The notes below the pieces were generated by a model, which worked only from the letters and a program-made list of their open reading frames with translations, had not been told where the DNA came from and ran no database searches. The position numbers and the translations under genes were made by a program. DNA of 42,537 bases, from NCBI GenBank assembly GCA_934376955.1, contig CAKRPJ010000020.1, forward strand, positions 1 through 42,537, written 5' to 3'. Below are positions 8,104-15,971 of the stretch, piece by piece; position 1 is the first letter of the stretch; every line of letters starts with the position of its first letter. This DNA is from CAKRPJ01 sp934376955. Lineage in GTDB: Bacteria; Bacillota; Clostridia; Lachnospirales; Lachnospiraceae.

Positions 8104-11100
8104 AGCTCTCTCCTCCCTCAGCCCTGCTCTCCTTGGCTGCATCCATATTGTTTTCGTCTTCCTCCGACTCAAGCTTCTCCCATATCTCCTCCGGCTTCAT
8201 CTTTTTAAGTCTCCGGAAGCCAAAGCCCCTTGTCTTAAGGTCAAAGCCGCATACACTGTGATAGGGGCAGTAATCGCAGGCTGTTTTTGCCCCCTCCTTA
8301 TATGGATCCACCGCGATCCTGCCGTCAAGGATCTCCTCACCCATCGTCTTCAGACTCCTGTTCACATATCCGGACAAAGCGGCAAAACGCTTCTGTCCTG
8401 CCACAGAGGATTTATATTCCTGAAGCAGCCCGTCTTTTAAAATGACCGGGATCACATCCGACTCCTTTTCCAGCTCACAATCCAGATGGTGGATCACTTC
8501 CATGCTGCTGTTTACCAGCCCGTTCATCCGAAGCTTTTTGAGGATCGCCGACTCAATATCTTCCTCAGTCATCTCTCCCTTTCTCTCAAGGATCGGATCG
8601 TCGATATGATAATAAAAAATACCGGCCGGAACCACCTCCTTCTTCGGATACCTTCTCTTTTCCATTCCGAGGGCGGCATCCAGATAAACAACCAGCTGAA
8701 GCTGCAGACCGTGATATAAAAGGGCCAGATCAAAGGAAGTGCTTCCGGATTTATAATCCATGATCTTTACATAGACCTTGTCCTCATCCTCAAACACATC
8801 CATGCGGTCGATCCTGCCCCTCAGGTTAAGCATTTCTCCTCCCTTAAGCGGTATCCGGGTGCTGACATCCACCTCAAATGCCTCCGGCTCAAAATCTCCC
8901 TTCTTTATCTGATAGATCAGCGCCCGTATCGTGCGGTCAGCGATCCTCTCGACCTTCTTGGCCAGATAGGCATTCCGGGCCGAGCTGTTCATGATCGTAT
9001 TTCTATATTCCAGCGTCACCTGCTCCACACAGGTCTTTACCATAGCCTTCCGCTCTGTTTCCTCGATCGAACGAAAGTCCTTGCCCTGCATTTTAACAGC
9101 TTCAAAGAATAAATCGATCGTCCGGTGGAACAGATTTCCCATATCGGAAAAATCCAGCTCATATTCCCGTCTTTCTCTAAGCTCCAGTCCCTGTCTTAAG
9201 AAATGGGCATAGGCACAGGCCGCGTATCCTTCGATCCTTGTGACGCTTCCGTTTAAAACATTTCCGTACAGCGCCCTGGCAGCCGATCTTCCGATCCCGG
9301 TCTCCTTATAGGAGTAGGAGCAGGCTTTCGCCAGCTCCTCCATATTCTTTTTTTCTGCCTCCTGAAGCGAAAGCCAGCCGTACAGCTCCTTTGCTCCCGG
9401 ATCCTGATCGATCTTCTCCGGATTCTGAAGCCATTCGATCACCGCCTTTTTCGCTGCTTGAACGGAGATCCGCACGTCCTTTTTTTCTTCTGCTGTCATA
9501 ATGCATGCATCCGGAAACCATTTTTTCAGCTTTCCGATCAGAGAAGATGGCCGCAGGGTCTTTCCCTCTGCTGAGAGCAGGGACCATGAGACAAACAACA
9601 GCCTTTCCGGCTTTGTCAGCATTAAATAGAGATAAAATCTCTGCATAAAGCCTTCCTCCCGCGCCGTCGGAGCAAGCTCAAGAGAGCTTTTTTTCAGCAC
9701 CTCTCTCTCCCGGTCGGTAAGAAGACCTCCTTTTTCTGCGTTTTCCGGAACGATTCCCTCATTGACGCCGACAAAGAACAATGCCTTGATCTCTGACAGT
9801 CTTGTACGCTTGAGATCACCGGCAACGACGCGGTCGGCCCCGGCCGGTATCATTCCGACCTTAAGCTCAGAAAGTCCCGCACTCAGGATATCCAGATATT
9901 CCCGCTTCGAGATGGTTTCCGTCCCTAAAAGCTCATAAAACCGTTCCAAAAGCTCCATGACAAGACCATAAAGTTCTTCGTATTCGCGTGCTTCCTTCAT
10001 AAGCCCCCGGGCAGAAAATTCCTCTGCCCGCTGTTCAAGCTTCCTTTCCACAGAAAGAGCCTGAAGAAGCTCGATAAGAGCCTCTGTGATCTCTCCTACG
10101 GTTTTGTCACGGCCCTCTGCCTTTTCCTTCCATATCTTAAGAGGAGCTAAAAGCTCAGCCTTAAACTCATTCATTTCCTCCAGATTCAGCCGTCCTGCAC
10201 CTTCTGCTTCCTTTTCCCATACAGAATCCCAGCCCTTAAAGCCACGGATCCCGAGAGAGCGGACATAAACTTCCATTCGATCCAGTTTTTCGAGCTCCTC
10301 CGTTACGAGTCCTGTCCGAAAATACTGGAACATGCTCTCATAATCAAACCCTTTTCTTAAAATCTCCAGTGCGCTCTTTATCAGTCTGACCATAGGATTC
10401 CCGGACACATCCTTTTTTTCATCGAGGAACAGAGGAATACGATTTTCCTCAAACTGCCTCTGCAGCTCTTTGGAATACCCCGGAAGGTCACCGCAGACCA
10501 CAGCGATATCGCGATAACGATAACCATTCTTTCTTACCAGCTGCTGGATCTGATTTACAACAAGCTCGACCTCCTCTGCCGGATTTTTTGCTGCCGTCAA
10601 TGACAGGCCCTCCGGAATGCCATGAAAGGCATGATAGGGATAACGGAACATATTTCTTTCCAGATGATCCAGAAACGGACTGTTTAAAAAACGCTTAAGA
10701 GGTCTGCCGGAAAGCCGGATATCCTCGTGGACAGGAAGCTTCCGGTCATTAGCCAGCGCCCTTAGCTTTCCTGCCATCTTCCGGCTCATATCAAACAGAT
10801 CCGATTCCTTTCCTTCTTCGTAAAGCTCCACGCTCTCCGGTATGGTGACCGTTACATAAAGCTCTCTTGAAAGTCCCATTAACAATCCGATCAGGCGATA
10901 CTGCACCGGGGTGAAGCCCGTGTAGCCATCCAAAAAGATCACACTGTTTTTTAACAGCCTTGAACGCTCAACGACCCGGCATAACACATCAAGAATCTCC
11001 TCAAGGGTGATGTAGCGCTCCTTCGTAAACTCTCTGAACGCACCGTAGATCACATTCATATCCTCCAGCTTTCGCAAAAGGAGAGGTGTCATCTCCGCTT

Positions 11101-11533
11101 TTCCCATCTGTTCACGGATAAGCTCCGGCGTGACCCCGTACTGGTAAAATTCCGACAGCATGGATTTGATCTCATTCATGAAGCCGGTCTGGCTCAAATG
11201 GGCGGAAAAGGCCTGAAGCTCATCCCGTTTCTCTCCTGCCAGCTTTCTTAACACCATGATCTTTCCGGTATCATCAAGGATCTCCGGCTGCGGCATAGAC
11301 AGCTCGGAAAAAACACGCCATGCAAGACGTTCAAAGCTTACGGTATCTATATTCATGGTTCCGTGGGACGGATGCATCCGGATCAGCTTTTTCTGCTCCT
11401 GCATCGTGCTCTGCTCCGGAACGATGATAAAAAACTGGCGCTGCGGCTCCTTGATGGAACACTCTATGATCTTTCTGTAAATATATTCTGTTTTTCCGGC
11501 GCCGGATCCGCCGGTGATCAGCGTAAGACCCAT
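8096..11533 (-). CDS. addB: ATP-dependent nuclease subunit AddB
   Basis: This 1145-residue partner of AddA has the length usual for Firmicute AddB. The N-terminus carries GGSGAGKTEYI, a Walker-A-like site. The C-terminal nuclease shows IMDYKSGSTSFDLALLYHGLQLQ. Iron-sulfur ligands are visible as an earlier Cys in GYAACAYAHFL and the late set CDYCPYHSVC, matching the AddB [4Fe-4S] staple. It is the first gene of the addBA operon. Its promoter lies at 11604-11633, and GGGAGG stands 7 bases before the ATG. Its last codons overlap the TTG start of addA, so the two subunits are probably made in fixed ratio. Confidence 0.95.
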   Translation of the reverse strand: MGLTLITGGSGAGKTEYIYRKIIECSIKEPQRQFFIIVPEQSTMQEQKKLIRMHPSHGTMNIDTVSFERLAWRVFSELSMPQPEILDDTGKIMVLRKLAGEKRDELQAFSAHLSQTGFMNEIKSMLSEFYQYGVTPELIREQMGKAEMTPLLLRKLEDMNVIYGAFREFTKERYITLEEILDVLCRVVERSRLLKNSVIFLDGYTGFTPVQYRLIGLLMGLSRELYVTVTIPESVELYEEGKESDLFDMSRKMAGKLRALANDRKLPVHEDIRLSGRPLKRFLNSPFLDHLERNMFRYPYHAFHGIPEGLSLTAAKNPAEEVELVVNQIQQLVRKNGYRYRDIAVVCGDLPGYSKELQRQFEENRIPLFLDEKKDVSGNPMVRLIKSALEILRKGFDYESMFQYFRTGLVTEELEKLDRMEVYVRSLGIRGFKGWDSVWEKEAEGAGRLNLEEMNEFKAELLAPLKIWKEKAEGRDKTVGEITEALIELLQALSVERKLEQRAEEFSARGLMKEAREYEELYGLVMELLERFYELLGTETISKREYLDILSAGLSELKVGMIPAGADRVVAGDLKRTRLSEIKALFFVGVNEGIVPENAEKGGLLTDREREVLKKSSLELAPTAREEGFMQRFYLYLMLTKPERLLFVSWSLLSAEGKTLRPSSLIGKLKKWFPDACIMTAEEKKDVRISVQAAKKAVIEWLQNPEKIDQDPGAKELYGWLSLQEAEKKNMEELAKACSYSYKETGIGRSAARALYGNVLNGSVTRIEGYAACAYAHFLRQGLELRERREYELDFSDMGNLFHRTIDLFFEAVKMQGKDFRSIEETERKAMVKTCVEQVTLEYRNTIMNSSARNAYLAKKVERIADRTIRALIYQIKKGDFEPEAFEVDVSTRIPLKGGEMLNLRGRIDRMDVFEDEDKVYVKIMDYKSGSTSFDLALLYHGLQLQLVVYLDAALGMEKRRYPKKEVVPAGIFYYHIDDPILERKGEMTEEDIESAILKKLRMNGLVNSSMEVIHHLDCELEKESDVIPVILKDGLLQEYKSSVAGQKRFAALSGYVNRSLKTMGEEILDGRIAVDPYKEGAKTACDYCPYHSVCGFDLKTRGFGFRRLKKMKPEEIWEKLESEEDENNMDAAKESRAEGGESFG

Positions 11534-11603
11534 TCTAAATCCTCCCGCTTACTGTTGTTTTCTATTGCTTTTCAGTCATTGTCGTTATTTTTCTCTCCTG
11601 TCT

Positions 11604-11633
11604 ATTGTACCATTCTTTCTGTTTCCGGCACAA
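11604..11633 (-). promoter_or_regulatory. addBA promoter
   Basis: On the minus strand, TTGTGC, an 18-base spacer and TACAAT lie about 70 bases upstream of the addB ATG, in the gap shared with the divergent gene at 11711. Confidence 0.55.
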
Positions 11634-11710
11634 CCGCATTTTTATAATGTCCGTGACATATATAAACTTATCCGATCATAAACTGTGTAAAAAACAATAA
11701 GGAGCAATCC

Positions 11711-12151
11711 ATGAGTTCAAAAACCAGGATCATTGTCCTAAGGATGAAGGAGATCATCTACACGGCCCTGTTTATCGGCTTTGCATTTCTCCTGATCCTT
11801 CTCCTTTTCTTTATGTTCCGCCCGGAAAGCAAAAAAGAAAGCGAAGAAGAAACCACCCGTTCCGCTTCCTACACCCCAGGTCTCTATTCGTCACCCCTTT
11901 CCCTCGGAGGGCAGAATGCCAATGTGGAGGTGACCGTAAGCAGCGACCGGATCGAATCGATCACCCTTGTTCCATTAAGCGATTCCGTTGCTGCCATGTA
12001 TCCCTTAATGCAGCCGGCCATGGACGCCCTTTCCCCTCAGATCCTTGAAGCCCAATCTCTGGAAGGACTTGAATACCCCTCCGGCTCCCAGTATACCTCG
12101 ATGGCCTTAATGCGTGCCGTAAGAAAGGCCCTCGAAAAAGCCCTTCCATGA
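11711..12151 (+). CDS. membrane-anchored FMN-binding-domain-like protein
   Basis: This 146-residue protein has one strong N-terminal transmembrane helix (about residues 14-36) and an acidic/basic linker (ESKKESEEE). A C-terminal domain then runs from YTPGLYSSPLSLGGQNANVEVTVSSDRI to YTSMALMRAVRKALEKA. This pattern (GxY, VEVxVxxxxI, ExQSxxGxxYPSGSxYTSxAxxxAV) resembles the FMN_bind domain of RnfG/NqrC, where the SGAT Thr carries covalent FMN. Here the corresponding region reads SGSQYTS, so flavinylation is uncertain. The domain should lie outside the cell. AAGGAGC stands just before the ATG. It is divergent from addB with no partner gene nearby. The role is unknown. Confidence 0.65.
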   Translation: MSSKTRIIVLRMKEIIYTALFIGFAFLLILLLFFMFRPESKKESEEETTRSASYTPGLYSSPLSLGGQNANVEVTVSSDRIESITLVPLSDSVAAMYPLMQPAMDALSPQILEAQSLEGLEYPSGSQYTSMALMRAVRKALEKALP

Positions 12152-12189
12152 GAATGGCATGAACATATTTCCTATTTTTACAAAAACTA

Positions 12190-12218
12190 TTGACAGATCT
12201 GCGCTTATCGATTATACT
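12190..12218 (+). promoter_or_regulatory. promoter of the amino-acid-binding lipoprotein gene
   Basis: A consensus TTGACA, a 17-base spacer and TATACT. The inverted hexamer TTATCG (12205) / CGATAA (12230) brackets the -10. Three 8-bp tandem repeats of TAATT-type sequence follow downstream. Confidence 0.8.
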
Positions 12219-12253
12219 TTGCGGCGTAGCGATAATTCATCATGATAAATTGT

Positions 12254-12277
12254 TAATTTGCTAATTCGCTAATTTAT
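12254..12277 (+). repeat. three tandem 8-bp repeats in the 5' leader
   Basis: TAATTTGC, TAATTCGC and TAATTTAT lie head to tail between the promoter and the ribosome binding site of the lipoprotein gene. A CGATAA/TATCG palindrome follows at 12283-12297. They may form a regulator-binding cluster. Confidence 0.5.
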
Positions 12278-12314
12278 GAAACTATCGAAATACGATAAGA
12301 AGGAGGATCATTCC

Positions 12315-13256
12315 ATGAAAAACACCAGATTGCTCATAACCCTTACACTCACACTTTCAATGGCAGCTTTGACAGCCTGCACCCAGACGGTGACGGCTGT
12401 GCATCCGGTCTTAGGTTCCATGCCTGCTGTTACAGCAGAAGCTGCCGATACCAGTTCAGCAGGAGGTGAAAAGGAACATTCCTCCAACCGACTTCAGGAT
12501 ATTCTGGATCGCGGATACATTGAGGTGGCTACCGAACCATATTTTGCTCCCAATGAGTTCATTGATCCGACAAAAACAGATGATTCTAAATATGTAGGCT
12601 CCGATATCGAGCTTGCAAAATATATCGCCAAGGATCTGGGGGTAGAGCTGCGATTAAAGCCTATGGATTTCACCAGTGTTCTCGGAAGCGTCAGCACCGG
12701 AAAATTTGATCTTGCGATCTCGGCTCTTGCCTATACTCCGGCACGGGCAGAAACCCTGAATCTCTCTAAAGGATATTATTTTGGCAGCGAGGATCCCCAG
12801 AAGGCCTACGGACTTCTGATCCGGAAGGAGGATGCCGATAAAATCCGGAGTGCAGAAGACTTAAAGGATCTGACCATCGTGGCTCAGAACGGCTCCCTTC
12901 AAGAAATGTTCGTAACAGAACAGATCCCTGCTTATAAACAACTCAATCTGGTATCCTCGACGAACGATGCCTTTTTAATGGTGCAGACGGGCCGTGCCGA
13001 TGCTGTTTCCGCTTCCCTCAATATGGCTCAGCTCTATCTGGATTCCAACCCGGATTGCGGTCTGATGATCCTTCCCGATTTTTATTTTACTGTCGATAAA
13101 AATGTGCAGGGCACAAGGATCGGTATTCCGAAGGGAGAAGACGAGCTCACCGACAGGATAAATGGGATCATTGATGAAGTTCTGGAAAAAGATCTCTATA
13201 ATCAATGGTACGAGAGCAGCAGAGAATATGCAAAAACTCTCGGCCTCGATGTGTAG
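12315..13256 (+). CDS. amino-acid-type substrate-binding lipoprotein
   Basis: This 313-residue protein is a family 3 extracellular solute-binding protein, the capture component of a polar-amino-acid or cystine ABC transporter, anchored outside the membrane. The signal peptide ends in a lipobox LTAC, with the lipidated Cys at residue 22. The mature part opens with the typical LQDILDRGYIEVATEPYFAPNEF, followed by GSDIELAKYIAKDLGVEL and GKFDLAISALAYTPARAE, which forms the ligand pocket. I chose the ATG at 12315 because AGGAGG lies 8 bases upstream and it starts the signal peptide directly. No permease or ATPase gene is adjacent, so it is an orphan. The downstream sulfite-reductase-like gene hints at sulfur amino acids, but this is only contextual. 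Confidence 0.88.
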   Translation: MKNTRLLITLTLTLSMAALTACTQTVTAVHPVLGSMPAVTAEAADTSSAGGEKEHSSNRLQDILDRGYIEVATEPYFAPNEFIDPTKTDDSKYVGSDIELAKYIAKDLGVELRLKPMDFTSVLGSVSTGKFDLAISALAYTPARAETLNLSKGYYFGSEDPQKAYGLLIRKEDADKIRSAEDLKDLTIVAQNGSLQEMFVTEQIPAYKQLNLVSSTNDAFLMVQTGRADAVSASLNMAQLYLDSNPDCGLMILPDFYFTVDKNVQGTRIGIPKGEDELTDRINGIIDEVLEKDLYNQWYESSREYAKTLGLDV

Positions 13257-13292
13257 GTCAAAAAAAAATGAAATAGGATATCGCCAAAACGG

Positions 13293-13321
13293 TTGCCCGC
13301 AATTTTTTCTTATGTTAAAAT
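13293..13321 (+). promoter_or_regulatory. possible promoter of the nitrite/sulfite reductase gene
   Basis: TTGCCC, a 17-base spacer and TAAAAT stand 40 bases before the ATG. The -35 is weak, but the surrounding AT-rich sequence fits. Confidence 0.4.
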
Positions 13322-13360
13322 AATTTTACTTATATCATTATACTTAAGGAAGGAATTGCC

Positions 13361-14908
13361 ATGAACCGAATCGATCCACAGCTCTGGAAGCAGGAGCTCC
13401 CTGAATTCAGAGAAAAAACAGAAGCTTTTTATGCCGGACAAATAGATAAAAATACATACAAGGGCTTTTCCGGTCTTTACGGAAGCTATGCCCAAAAGGG
13501 CGGAAAGGCCAGTATGCTGCGTCTTCGCATGACTGCCGGACGTGTGACAAAGGAGAAATTTCTTTTCGTATCCGACATGATCCGCAAGCATAACGTGACC
13601 CGCATGCATTTTACGACCTGCGAATCCATCCAACTCCATGACCTGCAGGCAGATGCAGTATGTGATATTATGGAGGGTGGTCTTTCGCACAATATTGTCA
13701 CGATGGGAGGTGGCGGTGATTTTCCCCGCAATATCATGTGCTCTCCTCTCTCCGGTGTGGCACGCAATGAATATTTCGATGTTATGCCCTATGCCGAGGC
13801 AGCCGGAGAATATCTGATGAGCTTTATAAAAGCAGAAAAGATGCCGCGAAAGCTGAAGGTCTGCTTTTCAAACACCCCGGAAAATATCCCTCACGCTACC
13901 TTCCGTGATCTTGGCTTTGCCGCAAGGATGGATGGCACGTTTGATGTTTATAGTGCCGGAGGTCTCGGAAACAATCCGCGTTTCGGTGTCAAAGTAGCGG
14001 AGGCAGTAAGTCCGGAAAAAATCCTCTACTACATCAAGGCCATGTGGCTCACCTTCCGTGCCTACGGAAACTATGAAAACCGCGGAAAGGCCCGCACCCG
14101 CTACATGCAGGAGGCACTGGGCGGCGCAGAAAACTACAAAAAGGCTTTTCTCTTAAAGCTTGATGAGGTATTCGCTTCCGGTGAAGCTCTTAATCTCACC
14201 ATAACCGATTCCCCGATCAAAAAGAAGGGAAACGGTTCCGAAGCTTCCGGTTCCCGCATCCTGCCGCAAAAGCAGGAGGGACTTTACACTGTGGCCTGGC
14301 ATCCTATCGGCGGACAGCCAAAGCCCGAAACCTTCTGTGATCTATGTGATATCCTTAAAGATATCGAAGGAGCTGAGATCCGGCTTGCACCGGATGAAAC
14401 AGCTTACATCATTAACCTTACCGGAGATGAGGCAGTCAGAGTCTTAACGGCAACGAAAGACGGGGCATCCACGCTCTTTGAAACCTCTGTAAGCTGTATC
14501 GGCGGCAGCGTCTGTCAGATCGGACTTCGCGATTCTCAGGCTCTTTTAGCAGCCTGTATCAAGGCTGTCCGCAAAGCAGGGATTCCCGATGGCGCTCTCC
14601 CGCAGATCCATATCTCCGGCTGCCCCTCCTCCTGCGGTACCCACCAGACCGGTATCATGGGCTTTCGAGGCGGCGTAAAGATGCTGGAGCAAAAGCCGGA
14701 GCCGGCATTCGTTCTCTATATAAACGGAAATGAACGACAGGGTGATGAACGTATGGGACAGGAGATTGGAACCATCTTAGAATCCCGGATCCCGGAATTT
14801 CTTGTAGAACTGGGTCGGGCTGTTTCCCAAAGCGGGGTAGGCTTCCTCGAATGGTTTTCCGCCGATCCGGATGCGGTTATCCGTATCGCCGCTCCCTATA
14901 TAAGCTAA
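13361..14908 (+). CDS. siroheme-dependent nitrite/sulfite reductase
   Basis: This 515-residue enzyme is of the ferredoxin-dependent nitrite/sulfite reductase family, reducing sulfite to sulfide or nitrite to ammonia with six electrons. It shows two half-domain repeats. The [4Fe-4S]-siroheme ligands are visible as CIGGSVC (C-x5-C) and, about 40 residues on, GCPSSCGTHQ (C-x3-C). The N-terminal half carries RLRMTAGRV and the siroheme pocket GGGGDFPRN...CSPLSGVA. The ATG has AAGGAAGG just upstream. Lying after an amino-acid-binding lipoprotein, it could serve sulfur assimilation, but nitrite cannot be excluded from sequence. A bidirectional terminator follows the stop. Confidence 0.88.
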   Translation: MNRIDPQLWKQELPEFREKTEAFYAGQIDKNTYKGFSGLYGSYAQKGGKASMLRLRMTAGRVTKEKFLFVSDMIRKHNVTRMHFTTCESIQLHDLQADAVCDIMEGGLSHNIVTMGGGGDFPRNIMCSPLSGVARNEYFDVMPYAEAAGEYLMSFIKAEKMPRKLKVCFSNTPENIPHATFRDLGFAARMDGTFDVYSAGGLGNNPRFGVKVAEAVSPEKILYYIKAMWLTFRAYGNYENRGKARTRYMQEALGGAENYKKAFLLKLDEVFASGEALNLTITDSPIKKKGNGSEASGSRILPQKQEGLYTVAWHPIGGQPKPETFCDLCDILKDIEGAEIRLAPDETAYIINLTGDEAVRVLTATKDGASTLFETSVSCIGGSVCQIGLRDSQALLAACIKAVRKAGIPDGALPQIHISGCPSSCGTHQTGIMGFRGGVKMLEQKPEPAFVLYINGNERQGDERMGQEIGTILESRIPEFLVELGRAVSQSGVGFLEWFSADPDAVIRIAAPYIS

Positions 14909-14921
14909 TGATACTTCGGTT

Positions 14922-14975
14922 AAAAAAGGGCCGCAAAACGTATCGGTTTACCCGTATCGCTTTGCCGCCCTTTTT
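14922..14975. terminator. bidirectional terminator between convergent genes
   Basis: GGGCCGCAAA pairs with TTTGCCGCCC (one mismatch), with a further inner CGG/CCG pairing. The stem is flanked by AAAAAA on the left and TTTTT on the right. It lies between the reductase stop (14908) and the yitT stop (14990), so it serves both strands. Confidence 0.8.
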
Positions 14976-14989
14976 ATTAACAGGGAATT

Positions 14990-15865
14990 TTACACTTCCC
15001 AATCGGAATCCAAAAAGCCCTCTCCGTAGACCTCTTTTGCCTCCGATACGATCACGAAAGCACTCTCATCGTTCTGATATACGATCTTTTTCGCTTTGTA
15101 GAATTGTTTCCTGTCAATTACGCAGATCAAAGTTTCTCCATCGACCTTCGCGTAAGCCCCCCGGCTTTTAAAAAATGTGCAGCCTCTCCCGAGATGCTCC
15201 ATCAGTTCTTCCGCGATCTCCTCGACCTTTGGTGACATAACCGTGATCATCGTGCTCTTATTCAGGCCATAGAGAATCACATCGATCACATAAGTAGAAA
15301 CGACCATATTGATCAGACCATAAAGTCCGGACTCAATATTTCCGAATACGATCATGGAAGCACCGATGATGACCAGATCTGTCAGCATTACCGCCGTACC
15401 GGTCTGCATGTGGGGACGGAATTTCTGTAAAAGCTTCGCTGCGATATCACCGCCGCCTGTGGTGGAGCCGCGCATAAATACGACAGCAAGGCTGGCTCCC
15501 ACCAGCACACCGCCGAATATACAGGAGACCATCTTATCTCCTGTATAAATCGGCACATAGGGTGTTATCACAAAATCAAGGATCACGGTCAGGATAAACA
15601 CCGTTTTTAACGTCTTAAGCGTTCTGGATTTCCCAAGCCAGATCCATGAAGCCGCCAAAAGCGGGATGTTGATAAGAAACGTCAGGATACCGATCGGCAG
15701 ACCGATAAGTCGGTTGATAAGGATCGCCATACCCGTCGCACCGCCCGGTGCGATATCAATACTATCTATAAAACAATGCAATCCGATTGCCTGTAAAAAT
15801 CCGCCTGTAACATCCGACAGAAGATCCAGACTGAATTCTTTTACCACCTTCCTCATATCTGCCAT
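14990..15865 (-). CDS. YitT/DUF2179 family membrane protein
   Basis: This 291-residue protein has the YitT architecture: several hydrophobic helices in the first 190 residues, starting around GGFLQAIGLHCFIDSIDIAPGGATGMAILINRL. Internal signatures GVLVGASLAVVFMRGSTTGGGDIAAKLL and YVIDVILYGLNKSTMITVMSP follow. A soluble C-terminal DUF2179 domain ends in QNDESAFVIVSEAKEVYGEGF. The family is common in Firmicutes and of unknown transport role. The ATG at 15865 has GGGAG upstream; an ATG at 15856 is possible. It lies downstream of the redoxin-fused nrdD in the same direction, separated by a short repeat, and may be partly co-transcribed. Confidence 0.88.
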   Translation of the reverse strand: MADMRKVVKEFSLDLLSDVTGGFLQAIGLHCFIDSIDIAPGGATGMAILINRLIGLPIGILTFLINIPLLAASWIWLGKSRTLKTLKTVFILTVILDFVITPYVPIYTGDKMVSCIFGGVLVGASLAVVFMRGSTTGGGDIAAKLLQKFRPHMQTGTAVMLTDLVIIGASMIVFGNIESGLYGLINMVVSTYVIDVILYGLNKSTMITVMSPKVEEIAEELMEHLGRGCTFFKSRGAYAKVDGETLICVIDRKQFYKAKKIVYQNDESAFVIVSEAKEVYGEGFLDSDWEV

Positions 15866-15917
15866 ACACTTTTTCCCTCTCCCTTTCCCTTTTCAATGGA
15901 ATATGTCAGCTTTGCTG

Positions 15918-15961
15918 ACCGGAATCACGCGCCAAGTCTCACGGACGTTCGACTTAAACCC
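15918..15961. repeat. 44-bp intergenic repeat, copy 1
   Basis: It matches 25479-25522 in 40 of 44 positions. It begins ACCGGAATCACGCGCC and contains AAGTCTCACGGAC. It is preceded by a perfect hairpin GTCAGC-TTT-GCTGAC (15905-15919). It lies 10 bases from the stop of the redoxin-fused nrdD. Confidence 0.75.
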
Positions 15962-15971
15962 GGACACATCT

